64,000 nt of DNA from Schistocephalus solidus (GCA_017591395.1 WEDG01000726.1:141338-205337), one strand, 5' to 3'; counted from the first letter of the stretch, positions 1 to 12,870 are shown. The notes: generated by a model not told the origin, from the sequence alone. Translations and numbers: made by a program.

Positions 1-624
1 GCGTGCAGATCCTCGTAGAAATTATTTAGGTCCGCACACCTTGGCATCGTTTGAATGTAGGCGCTTGTGGTCTAGTAAATTTCGTACCAATGATTGGAAT
101 CCAAAAACGGACACATCGATGGCAACTTCCTTACATCGTATTTTCCAAAGGCAAAGGCGAGCTCAGCAGATGATCGATCTCTTCGAGGACTTTTAATCCC
201 GACCCTGCATCAGGTTTATATTTTGTTCCACTGTCGCAAATGAATGACGCGGGTCTCGTTGAATGACATGCTCGTGAATGACCAGAACGAGTCTCCCCCT
301 TTGGTCCGTTGGTCAGTAGTCACTAAAATGGAACGGACATCCCGGGCCACCACGAGAGGAATGTCACTGTAATATGAAGATAATAGGGGTGGATAGTTTT
401 TGTTCGTTGCGTTTTGGCCGCTTGTGCTGTGTCCAGCAGCTACGCTAACCCGTGTAGATGACGCGAATCGCGATTTTTTGAATATGACAGCGTCAACATC
501 CCACGCGACTGTCGAATTCCACTTTGGCTGATGACAGTGTGCAGCGAGAAGCCGATCCAAATTAGCCGAGCTCGTCCGTGCTAGAAAATGTAGTCCTCTC
601 TGTAGGGCATGTAGGGGTCGATGG
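1..624. other. No gene recognised; possible retroelement fragment at the extreme edge
   Basis: I see no exon or RNA gene here. Bases 1-26 read on the minus strand encode a short peptide like the FYEDLHA segment of the non-LTR endonuclease at 45.7 kb, where the same nucleotides recur (near 45730). This may be the edge of another copy lying outside the window, but the match is only about 25 bases. The open frame from 779 down to 216 on the minus strand has no recognisable domain and no splice context. Confidence 0.3.
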
Positions 625-827
625 GTGACCTGTGTGGCACTCTCACCCACGCGAGATCCGAGTGGCTCACCCTCTCCGTGTGCGATCCTTGTGTTGTGTG
701 GGGGATGGGACAGGCCGTGTATGCAGCACGCACAGACGGTCGTTCTAGCTCTGTCAACCGCTATGCCCTCTCTCAGCATCAGTTGATAGACCGGCTTGGA
801 CTATCGACTGATGCATGAGGGAGAGAA

Positions 828-956
<129 letters not shown>

Positions 957-957
957 G

Positions 958-1145
958 TCCACCCTCGGTTCAAACTCATCACTATAAACAACTTGACGCG
1001 CTTTCAAAATGTGACGGTTCGTTAAAAGCCGTGGCTTGAAAGGCTGTCAACTGACGGGTTAACTCGGTCCTCCTCTCAGGACAGAGTCCGACAGCAATTA
1101 ATACTTCTTACTTTGGCCTTTATGGCACGCCCAGCCAATGGAATC
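958..1145 (-). repeat. Degenerate copy of the dispersed ~0.7 kb repeat family
   Basis: Read on the minus strand this matches the middle of the satellite/dispersed unit: the GTGCCATAAAGGCC block, the CAGTTGGCAACC-like block, the GCCACGGCTTTTAGCG-like block and the GCGTCAGATTGTTTATAGTG block, in the correct order. It is clearly diverged from the array at 57-64 kb. A second, shorter match (GTGGCACTC...GATCCGAG) lies near 633-665. Confidence 0.75.
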
Positions 1146-4100
1146 TGAGTCGTTCCTCCATTCCCCTTCCGAATTAGTCTAGCTTTCCTGTGGTATTATC
1201 CATCGCCTCTCTATAGGACATTTATGGGTCGGTGGCTGGAACACGGAAGTAGATTTGGTGCCAAACGTAGCTGAATAGAACAGTTGACTTGTGCATGAAA
1301 GTGTAATGAAGAAGATTAACGCAAAATCCACTCTTTTCCCAATCACATCGTGATCAACTGGCAGGACTACATCAGGACGACTGGTAAAGTATCTGTGCAC
1401 AGTGGCTGATTTGGTGTAAGCCAGGTCAACACATACCACACCATATAATCCCTCATCTGGTATAGCCCGTAAGTTGAATTCGGCTACCATCATGTGGCTG
1501 TCACACTAAGTAAAACTCTGTGCATAATGCTGCGATTTGTGACAAGACGAAGTAACCCAATTGCGCATGCTACACGTATTTTACTTCTTTGCTCTATATT
1601 CAGCGGGGGCTCGACTCCCGAGGCGACAGATCTCTTTCAGACCTTTTCAAGAGTAAAATGCTGCAGTCTCACCAACAACAATGCGTAGTATTCATTCATT
1701 CTGTCGGTGAGTAACCCATCAATCCAGGACTGTAATCCCATCGTGACAGGTTCAAACGCGTCATAGTTATTACAGGGTAGAATGCACAAGGATGGGTTGG
1801 TCCCCAGCTGCGTTCTATTCTTTCCCTCCTGCACCACCGGCCTGCTCAGATCAAATGGATTGGGGAGAAAATGGGCACATTGGCTGAGGTACTGTGAAGT
1901 CTGCGTCTAAGGCGTGCTACTTACGGGACAGGCACACATAGACTAATATAACAAACGCACACACACATGCACACACACATGCACAGGGAAAATTTTACCA
2001 TTTGACCGTCACGTTTGCTGCTGCCACACAGAGCAGAAGACTGGACTAGCCGATAAGCAACATTTCAGGGCTAGTGTGGTTCGAGCAAAGGCCGTAATTT
2101 TCATGCCTTATGTTCTTGGAGAGCGGTGTTTGTTATTATAATTTTCACTACTCTTTCATTTTTTGGTCAGGCAAGCTGCCTTGAATGTTTATTTCGCTGG
2201 TTTTAGTGCATTCTTATCCAATCCAGCGAGACTTGTAACGAACTAGTATGTCCAGTAACTTGAATCCATTTGTCAGCCCGAAATTCCGGTGTATGTTAAA
2301 GTAATTATTTTTCAGACGCCTAGGCGCTTAACTGCTACTATTTTCCTTTCAACCCCCTCCACCCACCAAAGGGAATATGCATTATCACAAAAGGTCCAGC
2401 TTGACCTGTTTCCAATAGTAGTAAGCTATCCACGACTTCGTAAACTCAATTAATTGTCATTGCAAAATGCCCTCTTGGGCGGCTGTAGACTATCAACTGG
2501 GGTTTGTGCATGCATTCTTATAAACAACATTCAGCATTGGCTCCACATCCAAAGTATGTAGATATTCCAAAATGAAGTGTTTTAATTAATGGAATATTTT
2601 TTGCAAATTATCTGATTAATGTTGCTGGCTCTTCATCTACAGTGTATGGGTGGCAAATCATCAGAACCTCTTTGGACCGCACACATGAATGGTTTGGCTT
2701 CCTAAAGCCATCTGCCTCTAGTAAGCTTTGGGAGGCATTAGTTTACTACCGTTGGGTCATCTTCGTGTTTATTGCGTCACCAGCAAGAGGTCAGCTTGAG
2801 GGTTTTCAAAATACCTCTCCTCCCATCACAGATGCCACCTGAAGTCGCCATCCAGGGGCTTCATTTTTAAAACAGAGTGTATTGACTCATGTCTCTTTGG
2901 TTAAAGTTGGCCCTGTGTCCAAGCAACTTTGCGTGTGTAAAATGCTCGAACCCTGATATTCGACTGTTCAGGACGCCTTCTACCGATAAACAATTTTGAC
3001 ATTAATCACTAGCGTTTGAATATGGGGGTTTTCAATGCATTCTATTGGTTACCAAAAAGTTCCGGACTGAATTTATGGCCAATTGGGTCAGCCAGATTTC
3101 GTGGAGTGTAAGGTTGATCCCTCCGATTCGCGGTTCAGTATTCGTGGATTTTTTTCGTAGAGCGTATTTAAAATTCCTAAATCATTTGAAAGAATAATTG
3201 AGGATCCTGGTTGACCTGAGGAACGAAAGCGGTGAGTGTTAGTGTCCACATTTAGGGATTTAATTTTCTAACTAAAAGGTAAATGCCTATGCACTCTGAG
3301 AGCCTTGATAGTAGGTTTTTAAAGAAGAGTATAAGTTCATCCTGAAAGTCGTCACAATAACTGAACTGAACAATCATTTGAGAGTGGTTTCAGGCTCTCG
3401 AATTGTACTCGCTGTCAAGAAGTCATCACAAGAAAATGCGTCAGTTAGTCACTTGCGTCTATCGGGCACCTTCAGCAATAATACCGAGTGTATTTGCCGG
3501 AGGACATAGGGCTGCGGGAAGTATTTATCACTTCTGTCTCTGCCTCGTTTGCCCTAATCGACAAATTTCCTATTCTATCAGTCCGCACCTGTGACAGACT
3601 ACCACCGAGGGCCATACGAGATCTAGGTGTCCGCACAGGTTTCGAAACTGTGTCCACCAGGCAACCATGCGCCTACTTCCTCATTCGCACATTCCACAGC
3701 CGTCTTCGTCGGTCTCACCTCCCCCCAGACGGTATGTTGTGGAATGTTGGGTGGTGGGATGCTGCGCGTGGGCGCGCCTGTAGACTGTCGTGTGCCGGGT
3801 TGGGACGCTCCAGTCCGCGTGGTATTCAACTTTGCGCAGACATAGTCACGCAACCTGCTGGCACTCTGTCGCCGATTCGGTCTAGTTTGCCCACACGAAT
3901 GGTACCAGGGGGGAGGGGGAGGAGGGACGTGCCGGCGAGCCGCACAGATGCACCTGCCTGGTGCAGGCCAGTCGGGAGACAGCGTGACTCATGTGAAGGG
4001 GGATGATTTCAGGTCACTTTGTGACCTTTTCCCCATGCTGGGAACAGCACCTCCGCCGCCGCCGCCGCTGCCACCGCCACTGTGGTTGTTTGGCCTGCTG

Positions 4101-6545
4101 CCATCTGGCTCATTTCGAGAAGAGAGGTGATTCACATGCGCGGAAAGAGAAGCAATGTTGGCGAACAAAACGGTGCAGTCGTCCACTTAACAAGTGAGAT
4201 CTCGCTTGCGGCTAGAGGACTAGTGCACAGTCAAGACGGAAGAGAGTGCGCAGTAAGCTTTAAAAGCAAAAAGTATGCCGATCAATAAATGCTCCCGTCC
4301 GAGACAAGGAGGCTAGCTGAACACTGATGGTTTACTTGAGGCCGTCAGCTGGTCAAAGCTCAACTTCACACCTGAGAGACCCAAGGTCTATGTTCTTGCA
4401 TTTAATCACAGACACGAAGCTGTTAGGTTGCAATTCGGGATAATATAAGGCAATCCAGTTATGGCATTCGCTAGCCTGGCCCGATGCCGGCACTGAATGC
4501 GGGCCCTCTCTGCTGTCTTAGAGGTCTGACAGTCACACTGCAGTGAGAAATCAGTAAGTGACAAGTGTTTCCGAAGAAGCGGTGGACAGTTGGAGTCACC
4601 TTCGCACCGACTTCCCGTAATCTGCCGGTTATACACAACCCCCCAGTCCCAGAATGTCCAGGATTCTTAAGTCATTGAAGATTGCTTTGAAAGAAGTATT
4701 TCTTGCTTTCGGATTGTTTTTTGCCCTGCAACCGTCTGCTTGTGCTCTAGACTATAAGGCGAATCGCCAGTCGACCGTATTCGTTTCTGCTAGATCAGTG
4801 CGAGACGTTCCCACGTGACCTTATCAGCTGAGAGTAAATAGGTACAAGCTAAGGAAAGAAGCAGTCTTCATGGTAGACAATTATCAAGCGACCTTGGGTG
4901 CCTAAGTGATCCTAAAGTGACCAGGGAGTTCTTTCTCATCAAATTGTGCGAGGAATAAGAATAGAAAACTTTCCCAACGTTTTTACAACGCACACATCTA
5001 GGCACAACAGGCCGTCTCTGCCGTCACCCTCCAACCATGAACAAGGCTGACCTAATTGCATTTCTGTCTTTTGGTATTACAAGAGTCGAATTAATCAAGA
5101 AAATCAGAATAATCCTGCCAAGAATTCCCGCAGAAATGGTCTAGCGTGTGTTGACAAATTTACACGAATTACATTCTCGAAATTAAAAACAAAACACGAA
5201 CCAGGAATTCTGGATGCGTCTACTCCAGTTGTGACTAGGTTTTTCACACGAAGCCGTGATTGTCAGTTCTTGTTAACATTTCCTCTAAACAGTGACTTCG
5301 AGGAAGCGTAAATTCCTCCAGAGTAGTAGATGATATTGAAGGGTGCAAAGTACTTTTTTCAAGCATGAATTTTATGCTGCTTTTTTTAGTATTCCTAGAA
5401 AGTGTTGGCATGGTATTGCCCTGAAAGTTACCTCTAAATACTGCGTCCGTGGATGTTAGTGTATCCGGTAACGGGACACTTATTGCGCTGTAAATTGAGA
5501 TGCTGACATAAAAGAGTTGAATTTACACAATACTTGTGTCCGCTGGAGCCACAATTTCGTGCAAATCCCCGAGGACTCCTTTGATTTCAGGTGCTAAAAT
5601 GAATTATTAGGTTATTCACCCCCAGCAAGGCTGAAATAGCCGCGGTTCGGCATTTGGATCACCAATTCTTTCCAGAGTTCTTTTGAAAAGTCTCCAATTC
5701 TCTGCAAAATTCCCCTGCATCCACCAATTCGGACAGGCCAGTTATAGACCACGGTTCTAGCTATAAGCGGGAAAGGCTTAGCTTTGCTGCCTCTTTTAGC
5801 CTTCAGATCATCACTTTCTGACGCAGTAAAAGGGGGTTTTCACGGACAAACGGGCATCTAGCATCGACAATTATCTTCTGTGAACCAAGCAGTGTGATCA
5901 AAGAACAGGGCCTAATTAATGTGAATGTGTTGCATTCGGAATTCTAGGACGGAATACATACATTCGTTCTGCCTTAAATCTGCGGTCTCGAAGTCTATCT
6001 GGCGGTTGCATAACATCGGCAAATATTACCGGCTGAGAAAAAGAAGACCTGGACTGACTGTTGCTGGTTAAGCTTTCCGTCGTCCCCCCTCCGTATCCGA
6101 ACCCCAGGCCGTTGGGCCCTGTCGTCCGAAACAGAGTCCAGGTGATTAAGGAGCTTAGTGTTCCACCAGTTGAATCAAGAGTTCGTGCTTTTACACACAA
6201 AGGTCTTTACTAGATAAGTATTTCGGGTGCGTTTCATGATTCATTCTTGTCGTATTCATGCATGAATTATTGAAAACCTGCTCTGTTCATTGCGTGCGTG
6301 CCGGTCCGCGTCAGAGGGTAGTTCACATTTCTTATCTTCTTCAATCAGGCAAAAAGGAATATAAGCAAGTAAATGGGACGTTTTCAGTGTTTTTCAATTT
6401 GAGCAGTGAAGAACCCCATATTAGGTGCTTAAGGAGGAACACAGGAAAGTGAAAATGTGAATTTTAATGAGCATCAGGCTTGGCATAACGAAATAATTGA
6501 ACTCAGGACGAATTAAGCTAAAGAAAAAGGTGCCTGGCATATACA
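1146..6545. other. Long stretch without a recognisable gene
   Basis: No exon could be supported. It contains a short CA-rich run at about 1955-1987 and a GC-rich patch at about 3640-4190 with a CCG/CCA-type triplet run near 4049-4080. Open frames in the GC-rich patch (for example 3488-4006, +) overlap on both strands and show no domain. If the merlin-like gene extends leftwards this would be intron or 5' flank. I could not find the missing FERM F1/F2 exons here. Confidence 0.4.
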
Positions 6546-7135
6546 TGACAGTTCGAACCTCACCAAAGCTGACCTCCACCACGGGCGCACTGTGCATGAT
6601 GCAGAGCTGGGGACTTTCACGTGCATTAGTTTATGGTTATAGAAGACTTGCACATCATCCGCCGCACTCTCTCCTCCCTCACCTACCTGAGTCGCATGTC
6701 AAGTCAACGTCAAGACGACCCGAGACGAGGTCGAGTGCCGTGCAGGGCGAAGTTAAACAGTCCCTCTTCGCAGTTACCACTCGCCTGGTGAGTGCATGAT
6801 GGATCAGGTTGTCACCGAAACAAGAACTGGCTCGGACGTCATCTGCGTAAGAGTGCCATAAAGTCCACCCTTAGAAGTGGTCATTTCAGCTGGACTCTCC
6901 GTTCTAAGTAGATCGTCTGTTGGCCGCCTTCCAAGCGACGAAATGTAGTGTGTCGTGGTACGTTCAAAGAACGTCAGGTTGTTTATAGTGATGTGGGAAT
7001 GGGGTCGTCAAGGTCAACCTCACTCGCTCATCCCTCTCTCGTGTATCAGGTCACTGTCTGAACATGTGAAGCATCTGGTGCTGGAATTGGATGCAAGTGG
7101 CTGGCGCGGCGTGAAAATGGGCCTAGGCGTGTAAC
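6546..7135 (+). repeat. Dispersed ~0.7 kb repeat, diverged copy
   Basis: It begins with the header motif (ACAGTTCGAAC in place of ACAGTTCGACC). The blocks GCACTCTCTCC, GAGTGCCATAAAG, CCGCCTTCCAAGCGACG and GTTTATAGTGA then follow in the same order as the copies at 21.3, 23.7, 41.2 and 46.6 kb. It lies just upstream of the first recognised exon of the merlin-like gene. Divergence is high, so this looks like an old insertion. Confidence 0.75.
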
Positions 7136-7454
7136 CACGCCCGCTAGGTGTGCCCAACCTGTTTGTCGCGTGTCGTTCCCTACTCTGGTTCCCGTGTTAG
7201 TCCACCCTATCACCTGTATGGTCCGTTATAGTAGCATACAATTACAATTAATACAAGATAAGTAAAAATGTGTCCTGAATTCGCATCTCCGTGTTGTCTT
7301 CTAGGATCTCGCATGCCTACCTACCTACCAGTGCGATTATTCCCGCTCTTAATACAGAAGCCACTACAGAGGTCAATAAGTCTCGTTGCATATTTAGAAA
7401 AACTGAACTACATTTGCAATATGCTTACAATTACGTTGCTTTTTTCTTTTGTAG

Positions 7455-7530
7455 GGAGGAGGCAGAAATACGGTACTTAAAGATCGCTCAAGCCTACCGC
7501 TTGTTTGGAGTGGACTATTTTGCAGTTACA
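7455..7530 (+). CDS. Merlin/ERM-family protein, FERM lobe F2 end (first exon seen)
   Basis: This is an internal exon of 76 bp. A strong polypyrimidine tract ends in TTTTGTAG at 7454, and a GTGAGT donor follows at 7531. It encodes 25 full codons including YLKIAQ and LFGVDYF, which match the conserved end of FERM lobe F2 in merlin and ERM proteins (YLKIAQ...YGVNYF). The first base completes a codon begun in an upstream exon that I did not find. The exon ends on a codon boundary (phase 0). It joins directly to 17541 with no gap relative to family members: the number of residues between YF and WLG is as in ERM proteins. FERM domains link membrane proteins and lipids to the actin cortex; merlin acts upstream of Hippo signalling. 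Which of these this protein does is not shown by the sequence. Confidence 0.85.
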
Positions 7531-8634
7531 GTGAGTCAGATTTGTTGACCGCGAATACGCTTTTGGCAGTTTATTTTAAAGAAATATTAGCCTTGATGGA
7601 AGGACTGACTTTCTTTTCAAGAGAACAATAAGCACCAAACATCAGCATTCCATTCCGACACTGTGTGATGGGTGGAGCGAGTGAAAAGCGGTGTGTGGGA
7701 ATGTAGCCTCCAACTTCGGTAAACCAGAACTTTTCACAAGGCCTTCAGACGTCGCTTGACTTCATATAGACAAACCAGAGAAGAGGAGTGCGGTAGCATC
7801 ATGTCCAAACAAAAGTACGGCTTCATGTGAATATAAATAGTTTCTAGGAGAAGTAAAAAATTGCGGTAGCTGACAGGTTTTTGTGATTAACATGAAATTC
7901 AAGTGTACGCAAATTTGGAGCGTTAAAGTCCTGAGGCACGGGTTGAGAATCAAGCGCTAATCATCTCGCCTTAGCAGATGTTTCAAGTTTTACCTCGGTT
8001 GTGGGCAAGGTCTACAAGAAAAATTGGTGTCCTCTAACCTGTCAGGAAGGGCAAAGATTGAATGCTTCGATGACCTTTTACCACCGACAGAGAGGTATGG
8101 AGGGGGCCACAAAGTGAATACACCAGCTCACACAGGGCTCAATTAGGAAGACAAATAGAGCAGCTTAAGAGGAGACATGGACAAAGCCAAAAGTGTAAAT
8201 GAAACCTCTTAAAAAGAAAGGATTTCAGTTAACTGGCTAATGCAACTGGGTTGCAGTGCAAAGCAGGGTATCACAAGTCATGGCCAAAGTACTCCGTCTG
8301 GAGAGCTGAATGGTTGTGCTGGTTAATACGTTTTAGAACGATGCCTTCAGTCTGTTTTCATTTGCATAAATTCTGAACTTTGACAGTTTTTATCCTGTTT
8401 TATTTGCAACAGTGCGTCCGTATGAGGAATCCAAGGTCAATCAGTCTTACGCGCTACTTCACGAAGGCTGAATTCTACAGTTGGCGCAATCTGGTGAGCT
8501 TTGCCCGCATTCATTTGCGCTCATGTGGCATAGAAATCGTTCAGGCTTACCTGTCCCTCCCTGAGTTCCTCGTTCGCGTCTTATTTTCACCGTCCCCGCA
8601 ACCAGGAACAATACTGTTAAACCCAAAGTTGTCA

Positions 8635-9254
8635 GCGATTATGATACTAATGACTTTAATAATACTACTAATAATACTACTACTATTAATACTACTACTG
8701 CCGATACAAGAGAAAATAGGAAACGCAGGAAGTAATTGAGAAGAAGTAGATGAGATCGATGGGACAAGAGCTTTATTCGCCTGACTTTTCGGATTCCAAC
8801 TCAAACCCATATTCAGAGACAGTATCAAAGACGGGTACTTCGTACACAGAGAGTCGCAGTATTTATAGGATGCAGTCGCTATACTACTGCCTATGTCAAT
8901 TAATGACTCCCCCTTCATCGATGATGACTGCGCTCTGGAGCGCTAATTATTTGATGGCCGGCATGTGGTTCGTTCTCCGCTGAAATTTCATCAACCGTGT
9001 TGGGATTTGCGTGAGGATTGCTCGGCCATCTGGCTCACCGGCACTGGTTTTGGTAAATGTGTTCGCTTTAGCGCTCCCCGAGTGGCCGATTGCTCTGGCC
9101 AAACTGAGTCTTAACACCGAATATGGTTTTGGGAGGTCATTGCACTTGTTGATAGACGGGGGGCCTGTAAACCATGATTCAAGCAACTCGCGGCTCAAGC
9201 GATTTCCTCTTTTGCGAAAATTTCGGCTTCATCAAGTTTGAATCTGTGGCCGGT
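8635..9254 (-). mobile_element. Penelope-like element 3' end, inverted arm
   Basis: This is the reverse complement of about 10246-10860. The minus frame 9198-8947 encodes an 83-residue C-terminal segment starting MSRELLESWFTGP, nearly identical to the plus frame at 10304-10555. The arm extends through a 3' untranslated part with a GGAATCCGAAAAGTCAGGCG block and ends in an ACT/AAT-rich triplet tract. The arms differ by only a few residues, so duplication and inversion are recent relative to other PLE debris here. It joins head to head with the RT part at about 9254. Confidence 0.85.
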
Positions 9255-10870
9255 TTTACTTCTATTTCACAGGGCCTTACAATTCAGACAGTTGAACTAC
9301 TCCTACGAAGCAAACACAATGAAACCGAGAATCGCCTCAGAAACCCCCAAGTCCTTTAGCTCCTGAAGCCCTGTTTCAGGAAGTACTTCACGTTTGACGG
9401 AATAATCTACGAGCAGGTGAAAGGAACACCAATGGTTTCGCCGATTACCGGTCTGATAGCTGAGGTGGTCCTACAACGGTTTGAGTCGCTGGTCTTCCAA
9501 CACCACAGACCGAAATTCTGGGCTCATTATTTAGATGACACCTTCGTCGTCATCGAACGGGATCAGGTACTCACATTCAAAGAACGCCTCAACAGCGTCT
9601 TCGCGGACATACTATTTACGCTGGAGGAGGAGGAGGAAAACAACCCGCTGGCCTTCGTCAACGTCCTCGTCTGTCACAAAGATTGTAGTGGCCTAAAGAC
9701 CAAAATATTCAGGAAATTGACAAATACGATGCAAGTACTGCACTTCAATGGCAACCACCCAATCAGCCACAAACCCTGTTGCGTAAGGACGCTATGTCGC
9801 CGTGTTGATATACACTGCAGTGAACCGGAAGCCAAGGTTGCGAATAACAATATCTTCGACGGGTTTTCAGAGAAAATGGCTACCCATGCAACTTCGTTAA
9901 CTAGTGCATGCGCAAACGAGACGGGTGACAAAATCGCACCGAACCGAAGTATTGGCGAGCAATTCCATACGTCAAAAACGTCTGGGAAGCCGTCAGGCAC
10001 CTTCGTGCAACTCTTTGAGTTGAGTCGCCAACAGACCGGAGGCCACCAGCCGGCGTCAGGCAATGAAACCAAAAGATTCACTATCACGGCAAGTAACATC
10101 TGGAGTTATTTATCGGATCTGGTGCAGTTACAGGCAAGCAACTACGTTGGGGAAACTGGAAGACGGTTTCGGACGCAAAATTCCCAACAGGTGGCAGCGC
10201 TGCCGTAAAATGACGCGAATTTTCAAGTCGCAGCTCATTCGGCGAGAACCGGCCACAGATTCAAATTTGATGAAGCCGAAATTTTCGCAAAAGAGGAAAT
10301 CGCGTGAGCCGCGAGTTGCTTGAATCATGGTTTACAGGCCCCCCATCTATCAACAAGTGCAATGACCTCCCAAAACCATATTCGGTGTTGAGACTCAGTT
10401 TGGCCAGAGCAATCGGCCACTCGGGGAGCGCTAAAGCGAACACATTTACCAAAACCAGTGCCGGTGAGCCAGATGGCCGAGCAATCCTCACGCAACTCCC
10501 AACACGATTGATTAAATTTCAGCGGAGAACGACCCACATGCCGGCCATCAAATAATTAGCGCGCCAAAGCGCAGTCATCATCGATGAAGGGGGAGCCGTT
10601 AATTGCCATAGGCATACAGTAGTATATCGACTGCATCCTATAAATACTGCAACTCCCTGTGTACGAATCATCCGTATTTGATACTGTCTCTGGTTATGGA
10701 TTTAAGCTGGAATCCGAAACATCAGGCGTATAAAGCTATTGTCCTAGCGATCGCATCTACTTCTTTTTAACTTCTAGTACTACTATTACTAATACTACTA
10801 CTAATGCTACTACTACTATAAATACTCCTATTACTGCTACTAATACTAATAGTTTTCTTGGTAAAATCAC
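9255..10870 (+). mobile_element. Penelope-like element, 5'-truncated RT plus 3' end
   Basis: This copy starts inside the reverse transcriptase (residues like LFTSI of motif A, read here as FTSISQG near 9255-9275). It continues through RT motif C (YLDDTFVV near 9524), the linker, a GIY-YIG-type segment (GVIYRI near 10093, YVGETGR near 10143) and the conserved C-terminal SRELLESW segment. It ends in an ACT-rich triplet tract. With the inverted arm at 8635-9254 it makes a fold-back unit of about 2.2 kb. Confidence 0.88.
9265..10560 (+). pseudogene. Penelope RT / GIY-YIG protein, frame-shifted
   Basis: The longest open stretch (9417-10208) carries the VKGTPM...SPITG block and the catalytic YLDDTF motif of Penelope reverse transcriptases. 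The GIY-YIG endonuclease segment is split between frames: GVIYRI lies in one frame from 10063, YVGETGRR in another, and the C-terminal SRELLESWFTGP segment in a third from 10304. An in-frame stop precedes 9417. The gene therefore cannot make a full protein. PLE proteins normally have RT first and GIY-YIG last, as here. Confidence 0.85.
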
Positions 10871-11489
10871 TGATGGCCATTCTCATGAGCCCGTGTTTTT
10901 AATCTACGGTATCGGTTATGTGGAGGTGACCGCTGAGTATTCAAACGTTGCCGTCCAGATCTGGAATATGAGCTGGTAAGGTTATTCAGCGTTGACACTT
11001 TTTATCAATGCAGGTTCGACGCTGTGGTTGGTGTCATGCTGTTTGTGGAAGTGATGCAGTTCGAACTCTGAGACTGTTTGCAATAGTGAAACCTGAGAAA
11101 TTGTTGGAAGTTTGCACTGTCATTTCAATATTTCAGGTTTTCCTTCCTGTTGTATTTCTCCCTTCTCATATATGCCTTGAAGTTTGAAGTTTTTATGTTC
11201 CAATGCATTTTGCTGTATGTGTGGACCCTGCAGGAGTTTCTCGGCAGTTGTTAGCGGCTTCGAATTATATGAACGAAGATTTAAAGGTGGTTTTGAATCG
11301 TTGCTGTCGTATCAACTGCAAAAGTCTACAGCAACATTTCTGAGACAAGTGGAAAGGCAAATCCCATGAAGAAATTGAGAAAAATTAGACACCATTGTTG
11401 GGACAAGAAATTCATTTGCCTGGCATTTTGGATTAACGCTTGCACTCATCATCACAGACAGCATATGTTACGGGCTATTTTTACACAAG

Positions 11490-11700
11490 GAGTTGCAGTA
11501 TTTGCAGGATGCAGTCGCTATGCTATTGCATACCTGTGGCAATTAAGTTCTCCGCCTTCATCGAGGAGGTTTGCCCTCCGGTTCGCTAATGGCTTAATGG
11601 TTGGCATGCGGATTGTTGATTGCTGACATTTCATCACCCGTGTTGGATGGTGGCTCAGCCACCTGGCTCACTGGCATTGGCGTTGGATGGCACAGGACTG
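11490..11700 (-). mobile_element. Penelope-like 3'-end fragment, degraded
   Basis: On the + strand the blocks ATTTGCAGGATGCAGTCGCT, CATCGAGGAGG, GGTTGGCATGCGG, TTTCATCACCCGTGTTGG and CACCTGGCTCACTGGCATTGG follow the same order as in the inverted arm at 8860-9050. This is a third copy of the same 3' end in the intron, in the same orientation as the 8635-9254 arm and more diverged. Confidence 0.7.
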
Positions 11701-12385
11701 TCTAGGCAGGCTCCTGACATTTTAGAGGCAACTCAAGGGTAATGTTAATTTTAACTTACCAGAGCCTGTAGATGGCGTCCTTGCTGAATGAAGGTGGGCA
11801 ATGGAGAGTATTTAAAATGCGCTTGGCCCAACTCGTAAGGATATATTACACTTGAGCTGTAATTTGCCTTGATGGACGCTAAGAAAGTATTATTTATAGT
11901 CGAGCATTACACGCTAGATTTCCTCCAACCAGTCGTTATGCGAGGTTATTTTCAGCCATTGATGACTCATGAAGAAGGCGGTTTCATTGAAAATGATTCT
12001 GTTGTTAGTGTGGATTCGTTAAAGTTGGCTGTTCTCCAAGAATAGAAGCTAGACCAGTAGTAATATCGTAGGCCCGCCGGCCCGAGAACCTCCTTGGCTT
12101 TGATATAGACTGTGTCTTGTAGAAAAAAATCAACTTGTTCGTTTTCGCAGGTAGAGATAGGGTGGAATGCAGGGCCTTGTGTAATTTTCCCTCCAGATCC
12201 TACCTGACTGTACGGTTGGATTGTAAGTGCTAACGAGTTTGCTGGATGATTTACTGCAAAGCGACAGCCTCATCTACAGGAATCGGCATTTGTCTATGTG
12301 CAGCAGCGAAAGGAGACTTCTCCTTGCCCTCGAATACGAATGCATCACTGCATCGTCCTTACTCATGCGGATTCCTTCAGCGAAA

Positions 12386-12440
12386 ATTGGATTCAGCCCC
12401 AAATTCCTTTAGCTACCGTTGTTTCAGGAAGTGGATCCTT
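12386..12440 (+). mobile_element. Penelope RT scrap
   Basis: CCCAAATTCCTTTAGC followed by TTGTTTCAGGAAGTGGA resembles the segment at about 9345-9395 of the PLE copy upstream (CCCAAGTCCTTTAGC ... CTGTTTCAGGAAGT). The match is short and contains indels. Confidence 0.4.
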
Positions 12441-12782
12441 TTCAGAGCAACCACATCCATATTAAACCATGAAATTTCCCTTACTACTGGAGTTGTTCTT
12501 CTTTCTGGTCTCCTGAATAGCATTTTATCCTAAAAAATATAAAGTGAGAACGAATATTAATTTCAAGGCCTACAATTCGTTCTTCGCCACTATTATCCAC
12601 GATCAGCTGGATGACAGGGTTGAGAAACAATGTCCTTAATGCCAATTTTTCTATAAAAATCCTTATCAAGGACTAAAAAGTACCTTTATAAATATGATTG
12701 TTCCTAGTTTTTTGAAAGTTTGGAAGGACACGGGAATAAAAGCCCCGAGTAAGAAGGTATTTCTGCGCTAAATTCCATAGAG

Positions 12783-12870
12783 AGGGTTATGTTAAGGTTA
12801 GAGAAAAAGTACGGTTAGGGTTCACATTAGGGTTAAAATGAAGGTTAATGTTAGGACACCGGAATTGAGA
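12783..12870 (+). repeat. Degenerate TTAGGG-like tract
   Basis: Repeated GGTTA, GGTTAGGG and ATTAGGGTT words occur about every 10-15 bases. TTAGGG is the telomere repeat of flatworms and many other animals. This tract is interrupted and intronic, so it is better read as a decayed minisatellite than as a telomere. Confidence 0.5.

Noticed and set aside
28..200. Extension of the non-LTR endonuclease match beyond the first ~26 bases
   Set aside because: The sequence after base 26 does not follow the element at 45.7 kb in any frame.
1179..1493. 104-residue minus-strand open frame next to the degenerate repeat copy
   Set aside because: No domain and no splice signals in phase. It may be repeat-derived but I could not link it to a family.
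3488..3540. Peptide IGLREVF resembling the IGLREVWFFGL segment of FERM lobe F1
   Set aside because: Only seven residues match, an in-frame stop lies just upstream (3479), no splice acceptor fits, and the residues after it do not follow the FERM pattern.
3488..4006. 172-residue open frame in a GC-rich patch
   Set aside because: All frames on both strands are open here because of base composition. No domain, and no acceptor or donor with a consistent phase.
5916..6200. 94-residue minus-strand open frame
   Set aside because: Looks moderately protein-like but has no homology I recognise and no convincing splice or start context.
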